Below are positions 38,965 to 48,396 of a DNA stretch of 64,000 nucleotides, one piece after another. The DNA is taken from assembly GCA_963976625.1 (NCBI GenBank), contig CAXBLA010000002.1, positions 1 through 64,000 on the forward strand, read 5' to 3'. Below the pieces are notes generated by a model. That model was not told where the DNA came from and did not search any database. It was given only the letters and a program-made list of their open reading frames with translations. Position 1 is the first letter of the stretch. Every line of letters begins with the position of its first letter. The translations under genes and the position numbers were made by a program. Source of the DNA: UBA1924 sp963976625 (GTDB taxonomy: Bacteria; Planctomycetota; Phycisphaerae; Phycisphaerales; UBA1924).

Positions 38965-41175
38965 ATGAGCAACCAGCAACCCAGTCGCCCAGCCGGCCCC
39001 CAACGCGCGGGGTCCGCTCCACAAGCCCCACAAGCGGGGGGTGTGGTCTTTGATCCGCTCAAGCTGCTTCAGAAGTACAAGTTTGTGCTCGTCGGCGCGG
39101 TCGTTCTGGGGCTCTTTGTTGGGGTGGGTTCACACTACTTCTTCCTCTATGTTGCCCCCGGGTACAAATCCACGGTACTGCTCCAATGTTCTCCGGTAGA
39201 AACTGAATCCAGCGCAATTAGCGTGGACACGATCGACGAAGACGAAATGGCACGCTTCATGGGTACCCAGGTCCAGAAGATCAAGGGTGAGAATGTCATC
39301 AACGCGGTGCTCGCCGACTCTCGGCTTGAGTTCGAAGCCCCCAAGTGGTACAAGCAATACTCGCGGAACAGTCGGCTCGATATCATCGAAGCCACGAAGG
39401 AACTTGAGAAGACCATCAAAGCCTATGCGATCCCCAAGACCTACCTGATCCAGATATCGGTGCAGGTCCGCGATCGCAACGATGCCGCCGGGCTCCTCCG
39501 TCTGATCAAAGAGAACTACATACGCATACTCAGCTCGGACACCAGCTCGGGTATCACCAAGCGTAAAGAGGCGATCCGTAAATCGATCTCCGAATCCGAA
39601 GCGGTGCTGATTGAACTCAACGCCCGTAAGAACCGGCTCGTCGAAGAAAACCGCCTTGGCACCATCAGCGCCGATAAATCCGCCGAAGCGGAAATGCTCC
39701 AGCTGGTCAACGCCCAGATTATCAACAACCAGCAGCTCATCGAAGCGCACCAAGTCCGCCTGGCCAATGACGAGGCCCAGCTCCAACGCAACACCCCCAT
39801 CCAGTACGATCCGACCCTGCGTGACCGTGTCGAGGCTCATCCCATCATCCTGAACATGCTCCAGCGGATCGGGGACCTCAAGACAAGCCTCTCGTCGCTT
39901 CAGGCCGCAGGGATCCTGCCAGATCACCGGACTTATAAATTAACACTCCAGCAGCTCGAAGCGACTGAGCGAGAAATTGCAGAAACCCGCGAGCGTCTGC
40001 TCCTCGAAGCCTTCAACACACGCGTTGACTCCACACGCACCGCGCTGAGTCAGCTCCAGGCCCAAATTGCTGACCTCACCACCACCCAAGAGGAACTCCT
40101 GGCCAAGCTCAATAAGCTCACGCAGACCACCGAAGAGATTGACGAGATTAACCGCCAAATCGAAAATACTCTCAATCTCCGCTCGGAGCAGGACTCGCAG
40201 CTTGCACAACTCAGCGTCGCGGCCCGGCTTGATTCTGCCGACCGCATCACCGTGACCAAGTCGGAAAACATCCCCGATCGCCCCGCATTCCCGATTATCT
40301 ACATCATGGTACCGTTGGGTGTATTCCTTATCACCGGGCTCACGGCGGGCATCATTGTGATCTTCGAGATTCTTGACCAGCGGATCAAGAGCGCTGCGGA
40401 CATCGCCATGATCCCACGCACCCCGATCCTGGGCATTATACCCGACGCCGAAGAAGACCCCTCAGCCCACAGCTCGCTCCAGACCCTGTTCATGGACAGC
40501 CCCAACTCGGTGCTCGCTGAGCACTATCGCCAGCTGCGGACCAAAATCACCAAGAAAATGGGTGCCAATGGGCACCGGACGCTGCTCGTCGCGGGTGCGA
40601 TGCCCGGCTCGGGTGCGACAAGTGTCGCCAGCAACCTCGCCCAGGCGTGCGAAGCCTCGGGCAAGAAGACGCTGCTGATCGATACCAACTTCCGCCGAGC
40701 CAAGATCCACACCGCGTTCGGGCTCCTGGATAACCCGGGGCTTGCTGAAGTGCTCGCGGGCGAAAAAACACTCGCCGATTGCATCCAGAAAACGACCGAC
40801 AAGGGCCCCGATGTGCTCGCGGCGGGTGCACGCAATCTGCGTGTGGTCGAGCGATTGGGCACCGAGCTGCTGGGCAAAGTCCTCGCCGAATCATCGGCCT
40901 CGTACGATGTCGTCATCCTGGATGTCGCCCCGGCGATCGTCGCCGGCGACGCCTTGACCCTCGCAAGCCAGGTCGATGCGACGATGCTCGTCGTGCGGGC
41001 GATGGCCGAGAAGCGTGGGCAAGTCGCCCGGCTCAAGAATGAGCTGAGCGATCACCGCTCCGAGTTCCTCGGCGTGCTTGTCAACCGCGTCCAAGGCACC
41101 GCGGGCGGATACATGCGTCGCAACATCCAGACATCACACAAGTACCACGCGGGCGACCCAGAACACGCCGTCTGA
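38965..41175 (+). CDS. Wzz/BY-kinase-like fusion with degenerate P-loop
   Basis: This 736-residue protein has the layout of bacterial tyrosine autokinases of the Wzc type. A transmembrane helix at about residues 38-62 is followed by a Wzz-like periplasmic region with a long coiled coil (about 190-430) and a second membrane helix (about 445-470), then a cytosolic ATPase domain from about 520. The Walker A lysine is replaced: MPGSGATS has Ala551 where the family has Lys. Walker A-prime (LLIDTNFRRAK) keeps Asp573 but has Asn575 for the second Asp; Walker B has Asp653. The C-terminus has only two Tyr rather than a cluster. It may regulate chain length without kinase activity. GGAG lies before the ATG. 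Confidence 0.87.
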   Translation: MSNQQPSRPAGPQRAGSAPQAPQAGGVVFDPLKLLQKYKFVLVGAVVLGLFVGVGSHYFFLYVAPGYKSTVLLQCSPVETESSAISVDTIDEDEMARFMGTQVQKIKGENVINAVLADSRLEFEAPKWYKQYSRNSRLDIIEATKELEKTIKAYAIPKTYLIQISVQVRDRNDAAGLLRLIKENYIRILSSDTSSGITKRKEAIRKSISESEAVLIELNARKNRLVEENRLGTISADKSAEAEMLQLVNAQIINNQQLIEAHQVRLANDEAQLQRNTPIQYDPTLRDRVEAHPIILNMLQRIGDLKTSLSSLQAAGILPDHRTYKLTLQQLEATEREIAETRERLLLEAFNTRVDSTRTALSQLQAQIADLTTTQEELLAKLNKLTQTTEEIDEINRQIENTLNLRSEQDSQLAQLSVAARLDSADRITVTKSENIPDRPAFPIIYIMVPLGVFLITGLTAGIIVIFEILDQRIKSAADIAMIPRTPILGIIPDAEEDPSAHSSLQTLFMDSPNSVLAEHYRQLRTKITKKMGANGHRTLLVAGAMPGSGATSVASNLAQACEASGKKTLLIDTNFRRAKIHTAFGLLDNPGLAEVLAGEKTLADCIQKTTDKGPDVLAAGARNLRVVERLGTELLGKVLAESSASYDVVILDVAPAIVAGDALTLASQVDATMLVVRAMAEKRGQVARLKNELSDHRSEFLGVLVNRVQGTAGGYMRRNIQTSHKYHAGDPEHAV

Positions 41176-41193
41176 TCTCTGGAGCACGCTCAG

Positions 41194-42255
41194 GTGGCCG
41201 ACACAACCCACAACACTCCCTCAAGCACACGCCCAAAAAAGCGTGTGCTTGTCACTGGGGGCGCGGGGTTTATTGGCTCGCACCTCGTCGAGCACCTGCT
41301 CGCTCAACATTGCCGCGTCACCATCATCGATAATCTATCCACCGGGCGGCTCTCCAACCTCGACACAGTGATCGATTCCGTCGAGTTCATCGAAGCCGAT
41401 GTTGAACCCGGGCTTGAGACGCTCGACGATACTCAACCCTTCGACGCCATCTACCACCTCGCCGCGGCTGTCGGGGTTGAGCTGGTGCTCGACCATCCTA
41501 TCGAATCCATCAAAGCCAACATCCAAGAGACCGACGCGCTCTTCGAGTATGCCAAGGAAAACGGCCGTCCGCCGACGCTGATCGCTTCCTCCTCCGAGGT
41601 CTACGGCAAGCCCAACACGGGGGTCTTCTCGGAAGACGACGACCTGCACTTTGGGCCCACCACCATGACCCGTTGGTCTTACGCCCACGCCAAAGCCATC
41701 GACGAGCACCTCGCCATCGCGTACTGGAAGCAGCACCAGCTCCCCACCGTGATCTGTCGATTCTTCAACACCGTGGGCCCACGCCAGATCGGGCGCTACG
41801 GCATGGTCCTGCCACGCTTTGTCCAAGCCGCACTTACTGGCAAGCCCTTGCGCGTCTTCGGCGATGGCTCCCAGTCGCGCTGCTTCTGCGATGTCCGCGA
41901 TGTGATCAAGATCCTCCCAGAGATGATCCCCAGCCCCCAGTGCCACGGACGGGTGTTCAATGTTGGGTCCGATCGACCCCAGACCATCCTCGACCTCGCC
42001 CACACGGTCATCCAAGCCTTGGGCTCGCCCTCCACCATCGAGTTGGTCCCCTACGGCGACGCGTACCCCGCGGGCTTCGAGGATCTTCGTCATCGCAAAC
42101 CAAATCTTGATCGGATCAAAGCGGCCGTGGGTTTCGAGCCCAAGCTCGACCTGCTCACCACGATCCATGACCTCGCCGATGAGATCCGGGGCGACGAGAT
42201 CCGCACCGGTTCACATTCAACGCCGCGTTCATCGCAAGGCGGTGCCGCATGCTGA
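41194..42255 (+). CDS. NAD-dependent sugar-nucleotide epimerase/dehydratase
   Basis: A 353-residue extended short-chain dehydrogenase. RVLVTGGAGFIGSHLVEHLL is the NAD-binding Gly-x2-Gly-x2-Gly, YHLAAAVGVELV follows, and the catalytic Ser/Tyr/Lys is in ASSSEVYG and WSYAHAKAIDEHLA (Tyr-x3-Lys). RFFNTVGPRQ and a C-terminal RVFGDGSQSRCFCDV fit the UDP-glucose 4-epimerase/UDP-glucuronate decarboxylase group. The precise sugar nucleotide is unknown, but in this cluster it supplies a precursor for the exported glycan. Start is GTG 41194, 18 bases after the kinase-like gene. The stop overlaps the following gene by 7 bases. Confidence 0.87.
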   Translation: MADTTHNTPSSTRPKKRVLVTGGAGFIGSHLVEHLLAQHCRVTIIDNLSTGRLSNLDTVIDSVEFIEADVEPGLETLDDTQPFDAIYHLAAAVGVELVLDHPIESIKANIQETDALFEYAKENGRPPTLIASSSEVYGKPNTGVFSEDDDLHFGPTTMTRWSYAHAKAIDEHLAIAYWKQHQLPTVICRFFNTVGPRQIGRYGMVLPRFVQAALTGKPLRVFGDGSQSRCFCDVRDVIKILPEMIPSPQCHGRVFNVGSDRPQTILDLAHTVIQALGSPSTIELVPYGDAYPAGFEDLRHRKPNLDRIKAAVGFEPKLDLLTTIHDLADEIRGDEIRTGSHSTPRSSQGGAAC

Positions 42256-43664
42256 TGCAAGCCGGAGAGCTCAATACATTCGATCCGACGGCCCCGCTTG
42301 GATTGGGCGACGAACTCGCCAGCCAGGCGCGGACCACCCTCTCAGATTCCAATATGGGCTCCGACTTTGCTCAGGGCGCGATCAACCATCTCGATATTCT
42401 TTCAGGTTATATTTTGGTCTTTGCCGTCGCGTTCTTGGTCACGGTGCTCGTCACGCCGCTGGTCCGCAAGCTTGCGGTGGCCAACGGGATCGTGGACCAT
42501 CCGTCCGAGGCCCGCAAAATCCACAAGATGCCAATCGCCTATCTGGGTGGGGTCGCGGTCTATCTCGGGATCATGGCCGCGTTGGTGTTTAGCTATATCG
42601 CCTCGGATTACGATGGCATCATCGAATACCACCCGATGAGCACCGAGCACATGACCGACGGGATGTACAACCCGATCGTGCCGCTCTGGATCGCGTTCGG
42701 GATGACCTCGATCGTGCTTGTCGGGCTGCTCGACGATATCACCGGGATCCCGCCGCGCGTCAAGCTCGGCGGGCAGCTCGTGGCCGCGGCTGCACTGGCG
42801 TTGGGTAATGTCGGGATCAATGTAGCCGCCGGCGTGCTCAAGCCGACGCTCGGCTGGGCGCTCGATAACCCGGACCTGATCTACCAGATTCCGCTCCCGC
42901 TCGAGATTCCGGGCTTCGGTTCAAGCATCGAGCTCGACCTGATCTACTGGTCGGGCACCGCGATCATCGCGATCTTCGTGCTCGGCGCTTGCAACGCGTC
43001 GAACTTCATCGACGGGCTCGACGGCTTGCTCACGGGCGTCACATCGATCGCCATGATGGGATTGCTGGCCATCGCACTGACCATGGCCGTGATGGACGAC
43101 GGAGTGTTCGATGCCCCACGCATTATCTTCGGGCTCGCGGTGCTTGGCGCCTGCCTCGGGTTCTTGCCTCATAACTTCAATCCCGCGTCGATCTTCCTGG
43201 GCGATACAGGCTCGCTGCTGCTGGGCTATTGCAGCGCCGTGATGATCCTCTCGCTGGGCGACACGGGCAAGACCGCCCTCGTTATCGCGGGGCTCACGAT
43301 CTACGCAATCCCCATCATCGACACCGCGCTGGCCATCATCCGTCGCAAGCTCGCGGGCAAGAAGATGTCCGACGCCGATGCCGATCACCTCCACCACATG
43401 CTCAAGCGAGCCTTGGGCGTTAAGGGCGCGGTCTTCTCGCTCTACGGGATCGGGCTGGTCTTTTGCATCCTGGGCGTGATGCTCAGCTACTTCCGTGGTC
43501 GCCTCATCTACGCCTTGGTGATCATGCTCGCGTCCTACATCGGCGTCTACGGCATCAAGATCGCCCGCCAATCCCAGATCAACGAGCAGTGCGCGGGCAA
43601 GAACAAGAAGAAGCCCAAGGATGACGAAGCCGAATCGACAGCCACTGCCAAGAACAACATATAG
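42249..43664 (+). CDS. Polyprenyl-phosphate GlcNAc-1-phosphate transferase (WecA/TagO type)
   Basis: A 471-residue MraY/WecA-superfamily membrane protein with about ten helices. LVGLLDDITGIPPRVKLGGQ holds the Asp-Asp magnesium motif, NASNFIDGLDGLLTG the catalytic Asp block, FLGDTGSLLLGY the next, and DADADHLHHML the His-rich loop of WecA-type enzymes. It transfers a sugar phosphate, most often GlcNAc-1-P, to undecaprenyl phosphate, starting lipid-linked glycan synthesis. The His-rich loop and cluster position argue for polysaccharide rather than peptidoglycan (MraY). A Lys/Glu-rich C-terminal tail follows the last helix. It is encoded 7 bases overlapping the epimerase gene. Confidence 0.88.
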   Translation: MLMQAGELNTFDPTAPLGLGDELASQARTTLSDSNMGSDFAQGAINHLDILSGYILVFAVAFLVTVLVTPLVRKLAVANGIVDHPSEARKIHKMPIAYLGGVAVYLGIMAALVFSYIASDYDGIIEYHPMSTEHMTDGMYNPIVPLWIAFGMTSIVLVGLLDDITGIPPRVKLGGQLVAAAALALGNVGINVAAGVLKPTLGWALDNPDLIYQIPLPLEIPGFGSSIELDLIYWSGTAIIAIFVLGACNASNFIDGLDGLLTGVTSIAMMGLLAIALTMAVMDDGVFDAPRIIFGLAVLGACLGFLPHNFNPASIFLGDTGSLLLGYCSAVMILSLGDTGKTALVIAGLTIYAIPIIDTALAIIRRKLAGKKMSDADADHLHHMLKRALGVKGAVFSLYGIGLVFCILGVMLSYFRGRLIYALVIMLASYIGVYGIKIARQSQINEQCAGKNKKKPKDDEAESTATAKNNI

Positions 43665-43704
43665 ACGAGCCTCAACCAGGCCAACCACCACACGGAGTCG
43701 AACC

Positions 43705-44499
43705 ATGAGCACCAAGAACACCCCACGCACCCCATTCGTCGGCGGCAACTGGAAGATGAACACCAACGCCAGCGATGGCGCCGCCTTGATCCGCTCGATT
43801 GTGGATGGGCTCGGATCATCAGCCGTGGATGTCGCGGTGTACCCGCCGTTCGTGTACCTCCGCGAGATCAGCTCCCTGACCAATGGCTCAAGCGTTCAAG
43901 TCGGTGCTCAGGACCTCTACCATGAATCCAACGGGGCGTATACCGGCGAGATCTCTACCGACATGCTCAAAGATTGCGGCACGACCACCGTGCTTACCGG
44001 ACACTCGGAACGCCGCCATGTGCTCCATGAATCCAACGATCTGATCAACCAGAAAACCAGAGCCGCCCTCGATGCCGGGCTGATCGCCGTCCTCTGCATC
44101 GGCGAGACCCTCGACCAGCGCGAGCATGGCAAGACCGACAGCGTCAACGAGGCACAGATCCGCAGCGGGCTCGACGGGGTCGCCAAGAGTGACCTGAGCA
44201 AACTCGTGATCGCCTACGAGCCCGTCTGGGCCATCGGCACCGGCAAGACCGCCACCCCCGACGACGCTCAGGACGCCCACCACGCGATCCGTGAGCTGAT
44301 CGCCAATATGTACGACCAGGACAGCGCCGACGCGATCCGCATTATCTACGGCGGGTCCATGAAGCCCGCCAACGCTGGCGAACTCCTCGCCATGCCCGAC
44401 ATCGACGGCGGGCTCATCGGCGGGGCTTCGCTGGTTGCCAGTGACTTCGGCGCGATCATCGAAGCCGCCAATGCCCGGGCCGCGACGCTGGTGGGCTAA
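43705..44499 (+). CDS. tpiA: Triosephosphate isomerase
   Basis: TpiA interconverts dihydroxyacetone phosphate and glyceraldehyde 3-phosphate. At 264 residues it has all catalytic motifs: GGNWKMN (Lys near residue 17), LTGHSERR (His near 98), and AYEPVWAIGTGKTA with the catalytic Glu, followed by the flexible loop, and IIYGGSMKPANAGEL near the end. The longer open frame to 43621 is inside the preceding gene; ATG 43705 with CGGAG upstream is the real start. It may be cotranscribed with the transferase and with secG, the usual tpiA-secG pair. Confidence 0.96.
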   Translation: MSTKNTPRTPFVGGNWKMNTNASDGAALIRSIVDGLGSSAVDVAVYPPFVYLREISSLTNGSSVQVGAQDLYHESNGAYTGEISTDMLKDCGTTTVLTGHSERRHVLHESNDLINQKTRAALDAGLIAVLCIGETLDQREHGKTDSVNEAQIRSGLDGVAKSDLSKLVIAYEPVWAIGTGKTATPDDAQDAHHAIRELIANMYDQDSADAIRIIYGGSMKPANAGELLAMPDIDGGLIGGASLVASDFGAIIEAANARAATLVG

Positions 44500-44678
44500 G
44501 CCGCCCACATCGCCCAGATCATCATCAGAAACCTGCCCTGTTCGGGTATTGATTGAACTCCCGCATTGCTGACAAGGCTGAAGCGTTGATCGAGTGCGCC
44601 TAGACTTCCCACCGCGTCCGCCCGACGGATCGCGCCGTGAAGACTTGTCCCAACTGCTTGTGCCCACTGGAGCAACGC

Positions 44679-45248
44679 GTGCCCATTCCCGCTTCATTCA
44701 CCGATTCCATCTCGACGCTCACCATCGTGCCCACGCTCGGTGTCATGAGCCCAATCGTGGTCAACCTGCTCATCGCGGGCTTCGTCGCCGTGTCGGTGTT
44801 TATGATCCTGATCGTGCTGATCCAACGCCCGCAAGGCGGCGGGCTCAGCGGCGCGTTCGGTTCTGGCGGCGGCGGTGGAGGTGGCGCGGGCCAGACCGCC
44901 TTCGGCACCAAGACCGGCGACATGCTCACCTACGCAACCATCGGGATCTTCCTGCTCTTCCTGGGCTTCGCGATCGCGCTCAACTTCATCACCAGACCAC
45001 CAGCACCGACCGCGCCAGTCGCGCCGTCGATCGTGGCTCCGGTTGATGTACCCGTTGACGCACCCGATGATGCCTCAGACACAGGCACAACTGATGCTGA
45101 CTCGGCTGTCGATTCAGCAATCGAAGGGGCCGAGGATGCTGTGGACTCCGCAGTCGACACAATCGAAGAAGCCGGCGACGATGTGATCGATGATGCCACA
45201 GAGGCCATCGAAGAAGTGATCCCGACCGACATCCCAGCCGGCGACGAT
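44679..45248 (+). CDS. secG: Protein translocase subunit SecG with acidic tail
   Basis: SecG stabilises the SecYEG channel. The core is two membrane helices: about residues 23-44 (PIVVNLLIAGFVAVSVFMIL) and 80-100 (TYATIGIFLLFLGFAIALNF), separated by the SecG loop QRPQGGGLSGAFG and an unusual long Gly stretch. The C-terminal 80 residues are a very acidic, Asp/Ala/Val-rich tail with no membrane helix, much longer than usual SecG. The GTG at 44679 is preferred because GGAG lies 6 bases upstream; an upstream GTG at 44637 gives a Cys-containing N-terminus that is not SecG-like. It follows tpiA, as in many bacteria. Confidence 0.85.
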
Positions 45249-45298
45249 TAACACCGATCAGCCCCCACCGACGCCAACCTGCACCCTGGAGTACGCCT

Positions 45299-46183
45299 GT
45301 GATTCGTAGCATGACCGGTTTTGGAGACGCATCGAGCAACCAGCAAGGCTCGATCTACAGCGTCGAGGTTCGATCCGTCAACAACAAGTTCCTCAAGACC
45401 TCCATCCGCATCCCGGATCGGCTCGCGTCGCTCGAACCCGAGATCGAGCAAATCGTCCGCGGCGTCATCTCGCGTGGGTCCGTCACCGTCACCATCAACT
45501 GCACCGACACCGACGAGGGCGCCGCCCAAGAGATCAACGCACCAGCGCTGCGCAAGTACGCCCAGCAGATCGCCGACGCGATCGGCGCTCCAATCGAAAC
45601 CGTCGATGTCGCCAGCCTCGTCAATCTCCCCGGCGTGATCTGCCCCCCAAGCGACGGCGAGTCGCGCCTGGGCAACGCCCGCAAGGCCATCACACCGCTG
45701 ATCAAGCTCGCCCTCGAGCACCTCGTCGCCATGCGCACCCGCGAGGGCATCGCGCTCCACGATGACCTCGCCGGGCATTTGGACATCATCGCCGATCGGC
45801 TTGAGCAGATCACTGCATTCGCCCCCAAGGTCATCGCCGACTACCAGGCCCGGCTCAAGTCGCGCATGGAATCGCTGGTCTCCGACGCGGGCACCGACAT
45901 CGATCAGATCGACCTCGTCCGCGAGATCGCGGTGTACGCTGAGAAAACGGACATCGCCGAGGAGATCGCCCGCCTGAGCGAGCACCTAATCCACTTCAAG
46001 GACCTGCTCGCTGATGACAGCACCCGCCCGATCGGTCGCACGATGGACTTCCTTGCCCAGGAACTCTTGCGCGAGGCCAACACCATCGCCAGCAAGAGCC
46101 CCGACGCGCAGATGAGCCGACTGATCGTCGAAATCAAGGGCGCGATCGACCGGATCAAAGAGCAGGTCCAGAACGCTGAGTAA
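45299..46183 (+). CDS. yicC: YicC-family endoribonuclease
   Basis: A 294-residue YicC protein. MIRSMTGFGDASS is the diagnostic N-terminus, RSVNNKFLKTSIRIPD and PEIEQIVRGVISRGSVTV follow, and the C-terminal DUF1732 block includes IDQIDLVREIAVYAEKTDIAEE and FLAQELLREANTIASKS. YicC has RNase activity and has been linked to stress and sRNA turnover in other bacteria. Start is GTG with GGAG 8 bases upstream. It is encoded 50 bases after secG, in the same direction, so this housekeeping stretch may extend the operon. Confidence 0.92.
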   Translation: MIRSMTGFGDASSNQQGSIYSVEVRSVNNKFLKTSIRIPDRLASLEPEIEQIVRGVISRGSVTVTINCTDTDEGAAQEINAPALRKYAQQIADAIGAPIETVDVASLVNLPGVICPPSDGESRLGNARKAITPLIKLALEHLVAMRTREGIALHDDLAGHLDIIADRLEQITAFAPKVIADYQARLKSRMESLVSDAGTDIDQIDLVREIAVYAEKTDIAEEIARLSEHLIHFKDLLADDSTRPIGRTMDFLAQELLREANTIASKSPDAQMSRLIVEIKGAIDRIKEQVQNAE

Positions 46184-46215
46184 GCCAACCGCCGCAGTCA
46201 ACTGAGAATCAACCG

Positions 46216-47250
46216 ATGTCATCACGCCAACAACTCAGCCAGCGTGAGATCGACGCGGTGCTCGCCCACTACGACATCGGCACCGTCCACGCGATCCACG
46301 AGCTGGCCGAGGGGTCGTTGTACTCGCCCAAAACAATCGTCGAGTGCGATCGCGGCAAGCTGCTGCTCAAACGCCGGGCCCGCGGGCTCGATATCCCAGC
46401 CGTCGTCGCCTTCTCGCACGAGATCATGCTCGCGTGCCTCGAGCGCGGCCTGTGCATCCCCCCGCTGCTGGGCACCAAGGACGAACACAACTCGATGGTC
46501 CAGTTCGAGGACCAAGCCTACGAGCTCTTTGTCTTCATCGAGGGCAGTCGATACGCCCACACGCCGGAGTTCCTGATTCCCCACGCCCAGCAAGCCGGCG
46601 CATTGCTCGGCGAGCTCCACACGATCCTCGATACGCTCACCGCCCAGAACATCAGCTTCGAAGCCCCCGTCGAACCCACCACGATCGACATCGGACGATT
46701 GCCTGTGCTTCAGAGCCCCGTGTGCGCCGGGATGGATCCCAAGCTCCGCGACGAGCTCGCCCGCCTGCTGACCTTCGGCTGCGAGCTCAGCGACGCCAAC
46801 GCCCAAGCCCCCGCCATCGTCCACGGCGACTGGCACCCGGGCAACATGATCTACCGTGATCGACACATTGTGGCCGCGTGCGACTTTGACAACACACGCT
46901 CCGGCTCGCGCCCCCGCGAGATCTCCCAGGCGCTTATCCACTTCTCGCTCAAAGCACCTTCGCCGGGGCAGACCGCGATGACCTGCGATCCATCGCCCGC
47001 GCTCGATGCCCTCGCTGCCTTCTGGCGGGGCTACCGTGACCAGCCAGGACCGACCTGCCCCGCCAAGCTGTGCCTGGGGCTGATGCCCGCGGTGATGATC
47101 GACGAAGCCCTCGCCCTGCTGCCGACTGATGGCATGGCTGATCAATCGGCCCTCGAGCAGTCCATGTCCATGCTCACGGCCGTCGCCCGCAAAGCCGCCT
47201 GGCTCGACGAGCACCAGTCCCAGCTGCTCGCCTCGCTCGAATCCGCCTAA
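46216..47250 (+). CDS. Aminoglycoside phosphotransferase-like kinase
   Basis: A 344-residue protein of the APH/choline-kinase-like fold. The phosphotransfer site is VHGDWHPGNMIYRD, the Brenner His-x-Asp-x4-Asn motif, and the following ACDFDN supplies the magnesium-binding Asp. The N-terminal lobe is shorter, with a LLLKRRA lysine expected to hold ATP. Family members phosphorylate small molecules such as homoserine, choline, methylthioribose or spore-coat (CotS) targets; substrate cannot be inferred. It follows yicC by 32 bases in the same direction. An antibiotic-resistance role is not supported. Confidence 0.78.
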   Translation: MSSRQQLSQREIDAVLAHYDIGTVHAIHELAEGSLYSPKTIVECDRGKLLLKRRARGLDIPAVVAFSHEIMLACLERGLCIPPLLGTKDEHNSMVQFEDQAYELFVFIEGSRYAHTPEFLIPHAQQAGALLGELHTILDTLTAQNISFEAPVEPTTIDIGRLPVLQSPVCAGMDPKLRDELARLLTFGCELSDANAQAPAIVHGDWHPGNMIYRDRHIVAACDFDNTRSGSRPREISQALIHFSLKAPSPGQTAMTCDPSPALDALAAFWRGYRDQPGPTCPAKLCLGLMPAVMIDEALALLPTDGMADQSALEQSMSMLTAVARKAAWLDEHQSQLLASLESA

Positions 47251-47291
47251 ATCTGGAACCGGATCACCCCCGATCGGGTAGAGTATTGCAG

Positions 47292-48374
47292 ATGACCATC
47301 CGATCCCCCAAGCTGATCTGTTCACTCGTCGCACTCGCGTGCGCATGCACTGTGAGCCTTGCCCAGGATAAAACCAGTGCGCTGATCGACCAGCTCGATA
47401 GCGAGTCGTGGCAAGAACGCGATGTCGCGCTGATCGATCTGATCGACTCCGACCAGCTCATCACACTCAGCGACCTTGAGCGATTCATCGGCGATCCTGA
47501 CCTGAGCCCCGAGCAACGCGCCCGGCTCAACATGGCCTGCCTCACGCGGTTCGCCTCGCACCCCAAGGGCGGGCTCGGGGTGTCCTTTGGCGACCCGCGC
47601 CCCGACGGCGTCGAGGTCGTGCCCATCGCCAACGATCCACGCTTCCCCGCCAGCGCCATGCTGGTGCCCGGCGACACGATCACCATGGTCGGCGATCAGC
47701 CCGTGACGACGGAGACCGATCTGCGGGCGCATATCTTGAGCCGCGAGCCCGGGGACTTGCTCCCCGTCACGATTTTGCGCGGCGTGCACACACTCGAGAT
47801 GCAGCTCCCGCTGGGCGCATTCACCCAGCTCGCCGGGGCCGCGAGGCTCGACCCGATCGTCGCCCAGCGTGCCATCGAGCTGCGCTGGGATCGCCTGGGG
47901 ATCGCATACATCAAGACATCGACCAATGGCTCAGCGATCAACGAAGATCAATGGATCGCCGCGGCTTTCCCCGAGGACACCACCCCCGATCCCCGCCGGG
48001 GCAGCAATCGGCTCGTTCCCGCGATGGTCGCCGGGGCCCAGCAGCTCGTGCGCTCCGGGCAGGGTCGGTTCCGCAGGACGAACCTGTGGAGCTCGCGCGA
48101 TCTGATCCACACCCGCTTGGTCGAGATCCAGATCCAACGCTACGACGAGAGCACCAAACGCCTGACCAAGCAACAAGATTCGATCGAAGCCGAGGCCAAA
48201 GTGCTTGAAGATCGACGAACCAACGCCAAGAGCCTTGATGAATCGAAGCTGATCGCCCAGCGCATCGATCACCTGCGCACCGAGCTCGAAACCATCCGCG
48301 TCGAGCTCGCCAAGAACAAGGCCCAGAGGGCGATGCTGATCATCCAGCAGCGTAACTCCAGCGGGCCCGAGTGA
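47292..48374 (+). CDS. Secreted PDZ-domain protein
   Basis: A 360-residue exported protein with a signal peptide (Ala-Cys-Ala-Cys-Thr-Val-Ser-Leu-Ala). Residues about 25-85 are helical and resemble a HEAT-like module. A PDZ domain covers about residues 90-175: GLGVSFGDPRPDGVEVVPI, MLVPGDTITMVGDQPV and LRAHILSREPGDLLPVTILR. The C-terminal third has a coiled coil with Lys/Glu/Gln (about 285-345). No protease domain is present. ATG 47292 is preceded by an in-frame TTG at 47286. It is probably periplasmic, acting as a protein-binding module; the partner is unknown. It is convergent with the HD hydrolase. Confidence 0.7.
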   Translation: MTIRSPKLICSLVALACACTVSLAQDKTSALIDQLDSESWQERDVALIDLIDSDQLITLSDLERFIGDPDLSPEQRARLNMACLTRFASHPKGGLGVSFGDPRPDGVEVVPIANDPRFPASAMLVPGDTITMVGDQPVTTETDLRAHILSREPGDLLPVTILRGVHTLEMQLPLGAFTQLAGAARLDPIVAQRAIELRWDRLGIAYIKTSTNGSAINEDQWIAAAFPEDTTPDPRRGSNRLVPAMVAGAQQLVRSGQGRFRRTNLWSSRDLIHTRLVEIQIQRYDESTKRLTKQQDSIEAEAKVLEDRRTNAKSLDESKLIAQRIDHLRTELETIRVELAKNKAQRAMLIIQQRNSSGPE

Positions 48375-48396
48375 TCCATGTACATACATGTTGGAG

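Noticed and set aside
44637..44678. A zinc-binding-looking extension of SecG (Cys-Pro-Asn-Cys-Leu-Cys)
   Set aside because: It needs an upstream GTG without a ribosome-binding site; the GTG at 44679 has GGAG and fits SecG better.
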